A stretch of 64,000 bases of DNA from contig CAWJRO010000006.1 of the NCBI GenBank assembly GCA_963845285.1, positions 59,286 to 123,285 on the forward strand. Direction: 5' to 3'. A program made the position numbers and the translations under genes. Positions 9,417-18,745 of the stretch are shown here, in pieces. The notes under the pieces were generated by a model. It did not search any database and was not told the DNA's origin. It worked only from the letters and a program-made list of their open reading frames with translations. The stretch's first letter is position 1; every line of letters begins with the position of its first letter. Source of the DNA: Methanobacterium_C sp963845285. GTDB lineage: Archaea; Methanobacteriota; Methanobacteria; Methanobacteriales; Methanobacteriaceae.

Positions 9417-9608
9417 TTAAACACCGTTAATCATGTTGATTTTATATTATGTTCTGTTATATTAATGATTTAATTTTATATTGAATATATTAAGGGAAAT
9501 AATATTTAGGGATGATATTCTTTTACATTTTAAAAACTTTGTAAAAATGAATTTTAGAGTCTCATAAACAGAGGCAGTTTTCTAAAAACATTTTCCAATT
9601 TCCAAAAT

Positions 9609-10808
9609 TTATTCTTGACTTCGTCTGAAAGCCTCGTCAGCCATGAGCATGACATCTTTCAGGGAAATTCCAGTCTCCTGGGATAATTTTTTTGCATCCT
9701 CATACTCTACTTTGCTACTTATTATCTCATCACCTATCGTTCCAACTTTAATTCGTATCTCTCTTTTTATACCATTTATATCAAGTTCAACAGGAATTAT
9801 TTTCCGGGAGGTAATGTTTCTATGAACATAGGGTAACACCCGCACACCCAGTGTACCTGTTTCCCTGATTATAGCCTCTGAAATCTTATCACAATCTGAT
9901 GGTTTTGTTATAACCCTTAAAAGATGTCCTGGCCTGTTTTTCTTTGTTAATGTTGGAATAACAGTCACATCTCGAGCTCCAACCTCCAGAAGTTTCTGGA
10001 ACATGTGCCCTATGACCTCTCCTGTAACGTTGTCCAAGTTGGTTTCCAATATGGATACACTGTCAGTTGGAACCTGCGAATCTCCTTCTATTATCCTTAA
10101 AAGGTTTGGAATTTCAAGATCATGTTTTCCAGCACCATATCCAATCTTCCGGTTCATGATAATCGGGTAAAAACTGCAGAACTCATCCACCACATTAACA
10201 AATATAGAAGCTCCCGTTGGCGTTGTTAATTCCTGATCAACAGGCCCCCCAAATACAGGAACATTTTTTAAAATTTCAAGTGTTGCTGGTGCTGGAACAC
10301 TGAGTATTCCATGCTTAGATTTAATTCTACCTCCGCCAAGTGCAACTGGCATTCCATAAACTTTTTTAGAATTAAAATCAAGTTTATGAAACCCATATGA
10401 TGTTCCTATGATATCTGCAACCGCATCTGCAGCACCCACTTCATGAAAATGCACTTTTTGGATTGTTGTACCATGTACCTTTGATTCTGCCTCTGCAATA
10501 GTTTTGAAAACTCTTTTTGCAAATTTCAAAACATCTGGCAAGACTTCTTCATGTTTAATTTTATCTAAACGTTCAAGAAGTTCTGTGTATCTTATTGATT
10601 CTTTATCATGACATTCTACATCAACATAGGTTGCAGAAATCTCTGCTTTTTTAACATCAGTTATTTTAACGTTGATGTCTCCAAAGTAAGAAGCATAATG
10701 TTCCATAACATCAATTAAACTCTCAGGATTTAATCCCATATCCACTAAAGCCCCTAAAACCATGTTTCCTGCGATACCTGAATTTTGGGGGTCTATAACT
10801 ACTAACAT
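9609..10808 (-). CDS. larC: LarC-type nickel insertion protein (NPN cofactor chelatase)
   Basis: This 399-residue member of the LarC (DUF111) family starts with DPQNSGIAGNM, has the histidine-bearing VHFHEVGAADAV segment at about 120, a GGGRIKSKHG segment, and a C-terminal half containing ETNLDNVTGE. LarC inserts nickel into pyridinium-3,5-bisthiocarboxylate mononucleotide, the cofactor of lactate racemase-type enzymes. In bacteria such as Lactobacillus larC is read through a programmed frameshift; here it is a single continuous frame. No larA, larB or larE is in the window, so its client enzyme is unknown. Confidence 0.88.
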   Translation of the reverse strand: MLVVIDPQNSGIAGNMVLGALVDMGLNPESLIDVMEHYASYFGDINVKITDVKKAEISATYVDVECHDKESIRYTELLERLDKIKHEEVLPDVLKFAKRVFKTIAEAESKVHGTTIQKVHFHEVGAADAVADIIGTSYGFHKLDFNSKKVYGMPVALGGGRIKSKHGILSVPAPATLEILKNVPVFGGPVDQELTTPTGASIFVNVVDEFCSFYPIIMNRKIGYGAGKHDLEIPNLLRIIEGDSQVPTDSVSILETNLDNVTGEVIGHMFQKLLEVGARDVTVIPTLTKKNRPGHLLRVITKPSDCDKISEAIIRETGTLGVRVLPYVHRNITSRKIIPVELDINGIKREIRIKVGTIGDEIISSKVEYEDAKKLSQETGISLKDVMLMADEAFRRSQE

Positions 10809-11081
10809 TTTATCAAGACCATCCTTTTATCTTAATCTATTATGGCTATTATTTTAATAATAATTTGAATTTATTTATTTGCATGAGCTATTAAGAATTA
10901 TTTTTCATCTTTGAATTGATTATTTATTAAGTTATATTGATTTATATTTGCGAATTTGTATTGCATTTTTTTTATCAGAGATTTATAAATTAAAAAATAT
11001 TTAAACTCATTTCCCTTGATCCTGTAAAAGGCATTATCTTCAAGAGGTTTATGAATTAAATAGGTTAATCTATTATAAAAC

Positions 11082-11549
11082 TCAACTAACCCTTTCAATT
11101 TCCCTGTTCCATAACTCAGGGTTTTTGTGGATGAAACCTTCAATCAATTCCTTGCAATTTCCCATATCCAAGTTGGTTAATTCTACTCCATTTTTCAGTA
11201 AGTACTCCTCCGGACCTTTGAGGGTTTTATTTTCTCCCATTACGACCTTTGGGATTTTATAGAGTAATATCATTCCAGAACACATGTCACAAGGCGATAA
11301 AGTAGTGTAAAGAGTGGAATTTTTATAATCTTTCCCACTTAGTCTACCTGCACTTTCAATACAGTCCACTTCAGCATGCAAAATTGAAGAATCTTTCTGT
11401 AACAATCTGTTGTGGCCTCTACCAATAATTTTACCATTACTTACAAGAACAGCCCCAATTGGAATTCCACCTTCATTTAAGGCCATTTTTGCCTCTTTTA
11501 AAGCTTCAGCCATAAATCTGTAATGTCCCATGTAACATTCGTTTTCCAT
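11082..11549 (-). CDS. Cytosine deaminase-like zinc-dependent nucleobase deaminase
   Basis: The protein belongs to the cytidine/deoxycytidylate deaminase superfamily and looks most like the yeast cytosine deaminase type. It has the catalytic HAEVDCIE motif and the zinc ligands in TLSPCDMCSG, followed by a MGENKTLKG segment. It probably converts cytosine to uracil, which the upp product encoded at 26.7 kb could salvage. The ATG at 11549 is preferred over an upstream ATG at 11567 because GGTGGAT lies just before it. The substrate is inferred from similarity only. Confidence 0.8.
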   Translation of the reverse strand: MENECYMGHYRFMAEALKEAKMALNEGGIPIGAVLVSNGKIIGRGHNRLLQKDSSILHAEVDCIESAGRLSGKDYKNSTLYTTLSPCDMCSGMILLYKIPKVVMGENKTLKGPEEYLLKNGVELTNLDMGNCKELIEGFIHKNPELWNREIERVS

Positions 11550-11804
11550 GGATCCACCATCCCACATTTTAATTCTATTTCATACTAATTTATTTGATCT
11601 TTACCAATATTTTAACTAATGTTCTTTAACTATTATTTCTATTATTAAAATGTCCATTCCTTACAAGTACATTCCAGAATATTCTATTACATCATTATCA
11701 ATCAGTTAATTAGCTAAGTTTGCAAAATAATTTTTATAAAACAAAAACAGGAAATATTAAATTATACCAAACCAGATAACGTGAAAATATAGGAGATGAT
11801 ACAG

Positions 11805-11891
11805 ATGGATTTCAAATCATTTATAGTTTTTATAGTTGTTGCGTTAATATTCTTTTACCTTGTATCCTACATTCTAAAATTTCTGCATTAA
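11805..11891 (+). CDS. Tiny single-span membrane protein, copy 1
   Basis: A 28-residue ORF starts at ATG 11805 with GGAGATGAT eight bases upstream. After MDFKSF, nearly the whole product is one hydrophobic helix ending LKFLH. A paralogue at 22916-23008 shares the pattern FIV-x-A-x-x-FFY-x-V-x-x-x-LK. Both copies precede a PII-like gene and a cbiS gene or remnant. Conservation between the duplicated loci argues that this is a real gene. Function unknown. Confidence 0.65.
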   Translation: MDFKSFIVFIVVALIFFYLVSYILKFLH

Positions 11892-11960
11892 ACTCAAATC
11901 CGATTTATTTCTGTTAAATTTTTGAGATAGTCTTTTGTTCTATTTATTTTAAAGGAGAAA

Positions 11961-12067
11961 GAGGCTGTCTCATGATTATTTGTAACTTCTATAATTTTAC
12001 TTATTTTTGAATTTAAAGCTTTATTTGTTCTTATTTTTTTGCAGATTTTGAATTATAAGACAACCTC
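11961..12067 (-). mobile_element. MITE-A copy 3
   Basis: Reverse orientation. It begins GAGGCTGTCTCATGA and ends AATTATAAGACAACCTC; the interior matches copies 2 and 7 closely, including TTATTTTTTTGCAGATTTTG. Confidence 0.85.
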
Positions 12068-12114
12068 AGAAAATATTAGAAATAATACTCTACAAAAGAT
12101 TTAAAATAATTTGG

Positions 12115-12295
12115 GAGAATTTTTATTAACCTTCATTTACTGTTAATATTATGTTTGGAAATAGTTTTATGATATTTATTAACGACTTAATTGATTTATT
12201 AATGGCCAATAATTGTCTTAAATGAAGTATTTATTTGTGATAAATAAATTATAACTTTTAATATTATTAAATTTTAGAGGTTTTTAGAAATTCTC
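12115..12295 (+). repeat. MITE-B copy 1 (~181 bp repeat with terminal inverted repeats)
   Basis: This element starts GAGAATTTTTATTAACC and ends GGTTTTTAGAAATTCTC, so its ends are inverted repeats of about 17 bp. A second copy lies in opposite orientation at 12980-13158, with roughly 90% identity by eye. There is no ORF inside. Together the copies flank the PII-like gene and the start of the cbiS remnant. Confidence 0.75.
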
Positions 12296-12300
12296 TTGGG

Positions 12301-12355
12301 TTTTGAATAGATTTTGAATAAGTTTTGAGTAAGTTTTGAACAAGTTTTGAACAAA
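12301..12355. repeat. Five 11-bp tandem repeats
   Basis: Five consecutive units of the type TTTTGAAYAAG (variants TTTTGAATAGA, TTTTGAATAAG, TTTTGAGTAAG, TTTTGAACAAG, TTTTGAACAAA) lie between MITE-B copy 1 and the PII-like gene stop. The 11-bp period is close to one helical turn. It may be simple slippage. Confidence 0.7.
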
Positions 12356-12377
12356 AATTCTATTCCTTAATCTTACT

Positions 12378-12749
12378 TTAAGATTTATTGTGAAACATTG
12401 GAGTTTTTTCTGGTTTTTCTGGATATGTATAATTAACAATTAACCTGCGTATTGGAACCTCAAGAACTGTGTATCTTTCATCTTTCAATGATTCACATAA
12501 TAATTCAACAATAGAGTCAACTTTTTTTTCATCAACAATACTTGAAATAAGTACAGCATCTGTTGAATAATCCTTGATAAGACCTATGGCAGATTCTGGA
12601 TCTTCGTTTACAGTGAAACCCTTCCAATCCTGTGGAGATATACCCCTGTACTCTAAAATATAAAAACCAGTAATTCCTGCATCTGTAAGGGCATTAACAG
12701 CCTTTCCAAGGTTTTCTGTCTCAACAAAGACCTGAAGATGAATCTTCAT
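12378..12749 (-). CDS. PII-like small protein, paralogue 1
   Basis: A 123-residue protein starting MKIHLQVFVET, with the shared motif NALTDAGITGFYILEYRG and a C-terminal VPIRRLIVNYTYP segment. Predicted alternation of strands and helices suggests a ferredoxin-like or PII-like fold; this is inference. A paralogue sits at 23122-23436, also divergent from cbiS. GGTGG precedes the ATG. Its conserved place beside cbiS-cobS suggests a role in, or sensing of, cobalamin or a related metabolite, but nothing in the sequence proves this. This copy is intact although the neighbouring cbiS and cobS copies are broken. Confidence 0.6.
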   Translation of the reverse strand: MKIHLQVFVETENLGKAVNALTDAGITGFYILEYRGISPQDWKGFTVNEDPESAIGLIKDYSTDAVLISSIVDEKKVDSIVELLCESLKDERYTVLEVPIRRLIVNYTYPEKPEKTPMFHNKS

Positions 12750-12979
12750 ATAACCACCTACTATGTATTTGTATATTGATCATAGTATTATAATGTATTG
12801 GTGGTAAAATGAAGGTAAAATTTATATAGATGATTTAACTGTCATTAAAGATCACGAAACATTCATAATCCAAAGAGAAATGGGATTCAGGATAATAGGC
12901 AACCCTGAAATTGGTGGCACCCTTAAAAATGTTAAATCAACAGTGAAATCATTGCATCAATTACGATAACAATATATAT

Positions 12980-13158
12980 AAGAATTTCTAAAAACCTCTA
13001 AAATTTAGTAGTATTAACAGTTATAATTTAGTTATCACAAATAAATACGCCATTTAAGAGAATTATTGGCATTACTAAACCAATTAAGTCGTTAATAAAT
13101 ATCATAAAACTATTTCTAAACATAATATCAACAGTAAATGAAGGTTAATAGAAATTCT
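12980..13158 (-). repeat. MITE-B copy 2, inverted relative to copy 1
   Basis: Reverse complement of 12115-12295 with scattered substitutions. It starts AAGAATTTCTAAAAACCTC and ends AACCTTCATT-type sequence on the complement, with GAAATTCTC at 13150-13158. It interrupts the cbiS remnant. Confidence 0.75.
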
Positions 13159-13173
13159 CATATATTTCAGGAT

Positions 13174-13281
13174 CGATGCTGACCCATAATCCAAAATCTA
13201 CAAAAAAATAAGGATAAGCAACGCTTCAAATTCAAAAATAAGCAAAATTATATGTGTTATGAATAATTATGGGTCAGCCTC
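13174..13281 (+). mobile_element. MITE-A copy 4, inside the cbiS remnant
   Basis: The termini are GATGCTGACCCATAAT and ATTATGGGTCAGCCTC. The symmetry extends outward to GGATCGA/TCGATCC (13169-13286). It belongs to the GACCCATAAT subgroup together with copy 5. Confidence 0.85.
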
Positions 13282-13697
13282 GATCCAAAAAAAAGAAGAA
13301 AATCTTCTGAAGATTATAAGGGATAAAAAAGTATTGTAACCTGCAGCCGCCCTAGTAAACCACGTTGATATAGATAACATAGTAATTTTTACAATGGATG
13401 ATGTAACAGCCATTGTAAATATGGATCATATTAATATTAAGAGCAACTGGATGCACATAGGTATAATTGTGCTTTTTGATAAACATTTAAATGATGAAAC
13501 ACTTTTTAAAATTATTCAAAGCTACATCTGACGCTAAATTAGCTGATTTATGGGATTTGGGTGTTATAAACCAGGTATTTTAAGCCTGCTCGGCCCTGTA
13601 CTTGACGATGTGTTTGCAGGGATCATTGCAGATGCATGTCCAAAATATTTGAAGAATGAAATAATAAAGATGATAATTAGAAAGATGATGATGAAAA

Positions 13698-13965
13698 ATA
13701 CCAGAAAACAATGCAAAAAAATGATCATGACCCCAACAACACCCCTAGTAAACTTGGGAAGTTCAGGAGAATTGCAGGTCCCGTATCCTTCTCAACAATC
13801 TTACCCCTAAATATCTACACAAGCATCAGGGAAATGGCAAAGTTTACCTGGGTCTGGCCTATAATTGGAGGATTTATTGGAATACTTGTGGGTCTTTTTG
13901 GTTTTCCACTTCTTGATATATTAGATGTAAATCAACTTGTTGCAGCAGCGTTGATCTACTCATGA
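13698..13965 (+). pseudogene. cobS: Truncated cobS copy
   Basis: The sequence matches the first ~80 codons of the intact cobS at 24601: FRRIAGPVSFSTILPLNIYTS in the pseudogene corresponds to FKGIVGLVTFSTILPINIYTS in the gene (longer runs not quoted). The start codon position reads ATA, and the homology ends after VAAALIYS at 13963, where the transposase remnant begins. The remaining ~190 codons, including the conserved HHLDGLMDLGD region, are gone. Confidence 0.85.
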
Positions 13966-14260
13966 AATATTTTTGAACCATGTAGGGCTCCAGAGGGGAT
14001 TATAATAGCAACAGACATTGAAAATTCATGTTCAATGACTAAAATTACTTTAAATCCAATATAAAACCCATATGAAGAGGAATAACTCCATTTTAGATCC
14101 TGTTTTTTAACTATTTTTTAGAACAATGTTTTGCGTTTAGTATTATAATCTAAATATATTGGTGTGGCATCTACTACAACTGTTAATTTTCCATGGCTTT
14201 TTAAGGGTTTAATTTGCGTTAATATGCCGTTTACTATTTTAACATACGTATCGAAGTTAA
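13960..14260 (-). pseudogene. Transposase remnant (DDE type, ISM1/IS4-like)
   Basis: On the minus strand one frame reads FDTYVKIVNGIL, KLTVVVDATPIYLDYN and, after one stop codon, WSYSSSYGFYIGFKVILVIE followed by PSGALHGSKIF. This resembles the DDE region of methanogen transposases, where the second acidic residue is usually in a HDSKIF-like motif; here it is HGSKIF, so the catalytic acid is lost. Further degenerate sequence extends to about 14400. It abuts and probably truncated the cobS copy. Family naming is tentative. Confidence 0.6.
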
Positions 14261-14419
14261 ATCATATAAATTCTGAGACTTGAATGAATTCTGAGACTTG
14301 AATGACATCCAGAACATCATCAGAGATTTTGAAAAATTTATTCATAAGACGTTAGTTCTTGCAAAAAAATGTGGGGACAATATCTAAACTCTTTGGAAGA
14401 TTTAAATTCCTATTCCAAC

Positions 14420-16300
14420 TCATTCCATCCTTCTTTTCAGGTACTCCAACTCTGAAAATATTATTTTGTATTTCGTTCCCCCGTTACCATCTATATGAAT
14501 GTCCCCCTCAAGTTGTTCCACAAGTGCTTTAACAACTATTAAACCTAATGTTTCTGGATCTTCAATGTTTAAATCTTCTGGCAATCCCACACCATTGTCT
14601 TTTACTGTCAGTTCAAATCCAACTTCAGTTTCATTTACTTCCACGCATATTTCTCCAGATCTGTTGTTTGGAAAGGCATACTTTATGGAGTTTGACACAA
14701 TTTCATACAGAAGCATTCCAAAGGGTAAAGAAGTATCTATCCCCATGAATATATCCTTAATTTCAATTTTAAAGTTTATACGTTCAATATCAACCCCATA
14801 AGATGTGAATATGGAACTTAAAAGTTTTTGAACATATTTATGTATGTCAATTTGGACAAAATCATCGGATTGATATATATGTTTGTGTATCATGCCCATT
14901 ATCCATAAACGATGTTGCATGTCCATTAATATTTCTTTAATTTCATTATTCTCCAACTTTGAAGCTTGGATACTCAGTAAACTTGAAACTATCTGCATGT
15001 TGTTATGAACCCTGTGGCTAACTTCCCTTAAGAGCAGTTCCTTCTCTTTCATAGTCTTTTTAATTTTGGTTTCTGCAAGTTTTCGTGCTGTAACATCCCT
15101 TGCAACACCTAATATTAATTTTTCATTCATTATCTCCAGGGAAAAGGTACTTAACTCAACCGTAATTTGTTTACAGTCCTTTCGGTTTATCAGTAGTTCA
15201 ACAGGTTCTGTGGAGTAACCAAGGGCATTTTTAGCCATGATAAGTGCACTTTCTGTAAGTTCCTTCTGGTCCAGCAGGCCCAGTTCCAGAAGATTTTTAC
15301 CTATTAACTCACTTGTCTTATAACCTGAGATCTTCTCCACAGTGTTGTTACCATCGATAAAAGTTCCTTCCATATCACTTAAGTAATAAGCATCAGGTGC
15401 ATTTTTAAAAAGTATTCTTAATCGTTTTCTTGAATTTTTAAGATTTTTTTCCAGTTTTTTTAGTTTTGTAACATCTTCAACACTCTCAATTGCACCAATA
15501 AACTCTCCATCCCTGTTTTTAACCGGTGCCGCTGTGAAGTGCAAGCATTTACTCTCATCATCAGACGTCTGCAAAGATCTTGTACATTCATAAGCCCCAT
15601 CCAAAACCTCAGATTTTTCATAGTGATATTTTTTGTAATGATCTTTGAAACTACTCAAATCTTCATCAGGGTAATCTAAAATCAGATCAGCCATGCATGG
15701 CATGGTGGTACTGTGAAACACCTTTGAGTGTTTTGATGTACCTACAACGGATTTTGCCGTGACTTTTGTGAGTTTTTCGAGGGGTCTGTTCCAGTGAACA
15801 ATTTTATGATCCTTTGAAATAAAAAATTGAGGTACAGTGGAGTTGTTTACAATCCCATTTAATTTATCTGTTTTGTCATGGACCTTGTTGGTCAGTACCT
15901 TTTTTTTGGTGATGTTCTGAATGTAAACACAGAAAAAATTTCTTTCAGGGTAGACCTTTATCTTATACCATCCCTTAAATGGTTCTTCAGTAAACTGCTT
16001 TTCAAAGGTAAATGGTTTCTTATTTTCCAGAACCCACGTATATTTTTCATTAGAAATTGAATTTTTAATCTCCGGAAACACCGTGAATATGTTTTGACCG
16101 AGGACTTCATCCCTTTTTAAATGCAGATTTCTTTCTACCGCCCTGTTAATGTAAGTTACAATGAGATCTTCATTAAAGACAAGCAGCCCATCACTTAAAT
16201 TTTCAAATATACTGGAAAGATCGTCTGCTTTCAGGGACCCCAAAAACTCGTTTGATCCCCCAGTTTTCTCTAAATTTTGTTCCATCAACTCATAGTTCAT
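14420..16300 (-). CDS. PAS-domain sensor histidine kinase (HisKA_2 type)
   Basis: This 626-residue protein has three PAS/PAC modules (about residues 25-135, 140-290 and 295-410), then a HisKA_2 dimerisation domain with the phospho-acceptor motif LREVSHRVHNNMQ near 430. A HATPase domain follows with the N-box EIVSNSIKYAF, the G1 box DNGVGLPE and the G2 region LGLIVVKALVEQLEG. There are no membrane segments, so it is a cytoplasmic sensor. PAS2 contains a cysteine and several histidines that might bind a cofactor, which is a guess. No response regulator is adjacent, so the partner is unknown. It sits between the two decaying copies of the duplicated region. Confidence 0.88.
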   Translation of the reverse strand: MNYELMEQNLEKTGGSNEFLGSLKADDLSSIFENLSDGLLVFNEDLIVTYINRAVERNLHLKRDEVLGQNIFTVFPEIKNSISNEKYTWVLENKKPFTFEKQFTEEPFKGWYKIKVYPERNFFCVYIQNITKKKVLTNKVHDKTDKLNGIVNNSTVPQFFISKDHKIVHWNRPLEKLTKVTAKSVVGTSKHSKVFHSTTMPCMADLILDYPDEDLSSFKDHYKKYHYEKSEVLDGAYECTRSLQTSDDESKCLHFTAAPVKNRDGEFIGAIESVEDVTKLKKLEKNLKNSRKRLRILFKNAPDAYYLSDMEGTFIDGNNTVEKISGYKTSELIGKNLLELGLLDQKELTESALIMAKNALGYSTEPVELLINRKDCKQITVELSTFSLEIMNEKLILGVARDVTARKLAETKIKKTMKEKELLLREVSHRVHNNMQIVSSLLSIQASKLENNEIKEILMDMQHRLWIMGMIHKHIYQSDDFVQIDIHKYVQKLLSSIFTSYGVDIERINFKIEIKDIFMGIDTSLPFGMLLYEIVSNSIKYAFPNNRSGEICVEVNETEVGFELTVKDNGVGLPEDLNIEDPETLGLIVVKALVEQLEGDIHIDGNGGTKYKIIFSELEYLKRRME

Positions 16301-16649
16301 ATAACAATCCCCAAAACTTTTATTTAGTTATGAAACATGAAAATGTATGTTAAAACAAAAAAAAGATCACTCTTACATTAGTTGATACAAAACATTTTTG
16401 CAGTTAAATTTGCATTAAAACTTATGTTTGACCTATATCTTTGCATTAAAATTTTATTTTAGGGTTGTGGCCTAAAAAATACAAAAATAAGGAGTAAGAG
16501 ATTGTTATTAATCATTTTCATGTATATACTTTAATGTTCACTCTTTCTTCACACTGTAATAAAGCTTGATGGATCCAATGTGATCTTTGTCACATAAAAA
16601 AAAGTTAAGTTAACAAATAGAAATCAGGAGTGTTCAGTTAAACCTAAAT
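16301..16649. other. Intergenic stretch upstream of the histidine kinase
   Basis: About 350 bp between the kinase start and the queC remnant. I see only AT-rich sequence and probably the kinase promoter; no gene or RNA is recognisable. Confidence 0.5.
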
Positions 16650-17120
16650 TCATGTAAACAGTCTTCTCTTCAACTTAAACCTCATTAAATGCTCTTTTAC
16701 ACCACATACCTGATTCTCAGACACCACAATGTTCTTGTTTGCCATTGTAACAGGATTAACCAGGTCCCCCATTGGGACTCCAAGTTTTACAATATTTGAC
16801 TTGTTCATATTTATAACAGGTGCCTCCACCAGGATATCCTCAGGGGGATCCAGCATCTCAAACATTATTGAAGGCTTCCAAGAATTCTCTGGAGTTATCA
16901 GGAAAGTTACAGCTTCTTCAAGGTCCCATCCAACGATGATTATGTTTACCCATTCTGCCTCTGCAAAAAATGTTGCTATGGCTGTGAACCATGTTACGAC
17001 CCGGGACCCAGATTTTACGTGCAGTTTCAACACAGATCTCCTTGTTGTCAAGCTGGAAAGCTTCAAGTTCATTGTTGTCAAAATTAGGAAAGTCTCTTTT
17101 TGGTTAAGATATTTATTCAA
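16650..17120 (-). pseudogene. queC: Decayed queC copy
   Basis: The translation is clearly related to the intact QueC: NIIIVGWDLEEAVTF, VEAPVINMNKSNIVKLG and a damaged zinc region QVCGVKEHLMRFK. The N-terminal ~75 residues with the ATP-binding SGGLDS loop are missing, and the part before TAIATFFAEAEW is out of frame relative to QueC. The zinc cysteines are reduced to one. It is the counterpart of 8727-9416 in the duplicated block. Confidence 0.85.
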
Positions 17121-17155
17121 ACTTAATTCAGAACTCGTAATTAAAAGTGAGGAAA

Positions 17156-17689
17156 TTAAACTGCTTGAGCATAATAATAGATAGTAACAGTATAATTTCC
17201 AGGTAGTGAACCTTTAGGGACTGTAATAACGTAATTCATGGTTAAAGGGAGTGTCCCATTTGAGGGATTCAAATTTTGGTAGATAATTTGCCGATTTTTA
17301 CTTAAGGGTTCTAAATTTTGAAGTTGAGCATTCTCAGTGTACTTAATGTTAGATATGGACATAGTTGAATTTTGACTTACAAGATCACCATTAGCTTGAG
17401 TATAAACCCTCATTGGAACCTTTGAACTGCTTTTTATTGTAACATTTCCAGGTAACATGTAACTTCCAGGAGTCAAAGAACCTAGATAAATGTTTTTTAA
17501 ATTAGATGTTCCATTGCTAAAAGTTACATTTAACATTATAGATGAATTGTTTTTTACAGCAAGCCCCTGACTTGCTGTTTGATTATGCAGTTCTTTATGA
17601 ACTGTGTGTCCTGTAGCTGTAGATCCTTGAATTACAGCCAATGGTAACATTAAACACAAAAATATTAGGAAAACTGATTTAATTTTCAT
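17156..17689 (-). CDS. Secreted protein of the tandem beta-rich family (member 1)
   Basis: A 177-residue protein with a signal peptide (MKIKSVFLIFLCLMLPLA, cleavage probably near 23-27), several Asn-X-Ser/Thr sites, and the C-terminal motif LPGNYTVTIYYYAQAV shared with the other members. It is the most divergent member apart from member 6 and lies downstream of the DUF916-like gene. Predicted beta-sandwich secreted protein; function unknown. GGAGTATA-type sequence precedes the start. Confidence 0.7.
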   Translation of the reverse strand: MKIKSVFLIFLCLMLPLAVIQGSTATGHTVHKELHNQTASQGLAVKNNSSIMLNVTFSNGTSNLKNIYLGSLTPGSYMLPGNVTIKSSSKVPMRVYTQANGDLVSQNSTMSISNIKYTENAQLQNLEPLSKNRQIIYQNLNPSNGTLPLTMNYVITVPKGSLPGNYTVTIYYYAQAV

Positions 17690-17807
17690 AATATACTCCT
17701 GTAACCAGTTAAAGTTTGTTTAGTCCACAAACAAAAAAATCAATTGAAGTTTGATTCCACAAAAAAATGTTTAAAAAATAAAGAGATATGTAATTTCAAC
17801 ACATTCT

Positions 17808-18719
17808 TCATTCTTTTTTATCGAATCCTGCGTTAATATGGAATCCTTTACCTCTCAAAATCCATATAGTAACTATAAGGACTATGATAACTATCAACCA
17901 AACCGGGAACACGAAGATCCATCCATTACTAACCACATTTTTAGGGGTGAACTGACCGTAGTTTACGGTTGTCTCAACCTTGTAAAGACCTAGATCTGTA
18001 ATACCTGGCTCCCAGGTACCCTGCAAATGGTAGTTGTCCCCAGGGAATATTTCCGTGGAGTTTAATGGAATATCATGATCCTGGAACCATCCATCCAGAT
18101 GAACATTACCAGTTGCCTTTTCTTTCACTGTACCTGTGTTGTTCACGTTGTACTCGAACTTGCCCTTCATGAAGTTTAGAAGCACCCATGGAACCTTATG
18201 ATCCTGAAGCTGGAGATCTTCAACTATAGGGCCAGGCATACCAACTATCACAGGTATACCAAGTTCAATACCCTGCTTCACCATTACCTGGGTAGCGTTC
18301 CCCCCACTGAATCCAGGGGCGTTTGTAGGTGTTCCCTTGATCAGCACCACACCAAATGCATCGTTGTAGTTTATGGTGGCTGGGGCCCTGACAGTTACAG
18401 TTATGGTTTTACTCTCACCCGGGTTCATGGTGAAGTTGTTCGGAGCCACCTTTATCCACTGGGCTATTCCAGTATCTGAGAATATTAAGTGTATACCATC
18501 TGACTGTTCCCTTTGGGGGATTACCTCAACTTGGACAGGATCGCTTCCAACGTTGTTCAAAGTTATGGTCCCGGTGAAAACCTGCGACGGCTGGAGACTC
18601 GTGTTAAAACTTGGAGGGGTTGCTATAAGTCCTGCAGCAAAAGTCGGGCTTAAAACCGTGAAAAATCCTGTTAAGATCATTAAAATGAATATTATACCAT
18701 TAAATTTTTTTTTCACCAA
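17808..18719 (-). CDS. Membrane-anchored Ig-like protein, DUF916/WxL-interacting-like
   Basis: A 303-residue protein with an N-terminal signal peptide (residues 1-29), two predicted Ig-like beta-sandwich regions, and one C-terminal membrane span (WLIVIIVLIVTIWILRG, about 273-290) followed by a short basic tail. Segments such as VAPNNFTMNPGESKTITVTV and a later GIELGIPVIVG strand are like bacterial DUF916 proteins, which work with WxL surface proteins. GGAGGATC precedes the start, which is TTG (18719) or the next codon GTG. Its position inside an array of small secreted proteins suggests that it anchors or chaperones them at the cell surface. This is inference. Confidence 0.65.
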   Translation of the reverse strand: MVKKKFNGIIFILMILTGFFTVLSPTFAAGLIATPPSFNTSLQPSQVFTGTITLNNVGSDPVQVEVIPQREQSDGIHLIFSDTGIAQWIKVAPNNFTMNPGESKTITVTVRAPATINYNDAFGVVLIKGTPTNAPGFSGGNATQVMVKQGIELGIPVIVGMPGPIVEDLQLQDHKVPWVLLNFMKGKFEYNVNNTGTVKEKATGNVHLDGWFQDHDIPLNSTEIFPGDNYHLQGTWEPGITDLGLYKVETTVNYGQFTPKNVVSNGWIFVFPVWLIVIIVLIVTIWILRGKGFHINAGFDKKE

Positions 18720-18745
18720 AATGTGATCCTCCCTTCGTTAGTTTA

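Larger units (their letters stand above)
12809..13659 (+). pseudogene. cbiS: Decayed cbiS copy
   Basis: The start (ATG 12809) and following codons match the intact cbiS at 23493, including KDHETFII, but several frameshifts and stops follow. MITE-B copy 2 and MITE-A copy 4 are inserted inside it. From 13330 on, fragments resembling the CbiZ part (DAKLADLWDLGV) are recognisable. The reading then jumps directly at the sequence CCAGGTATTTTAAG to the extreme C-terminal CobZ motif PGILSLLGPVLDDVFAGI, so about 155 codons are missing. The end TGA is at 13657-13659. It cannot encode a functional enzyme. Confidence 0.85.

Noticed and set aside
10898..11143. 81-codon ORF overlapping the deaminase 3' end
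   Set aside because: It overlaps a well-supported gene in another frame, has low-complexity lysine/asparagine-rich sequence and no ribosome-binding site.
12301..12355. Possible CRISPR array
   Set aside because: Units are 11 bp and directly adjacent without spacers; no cas genes in the window.
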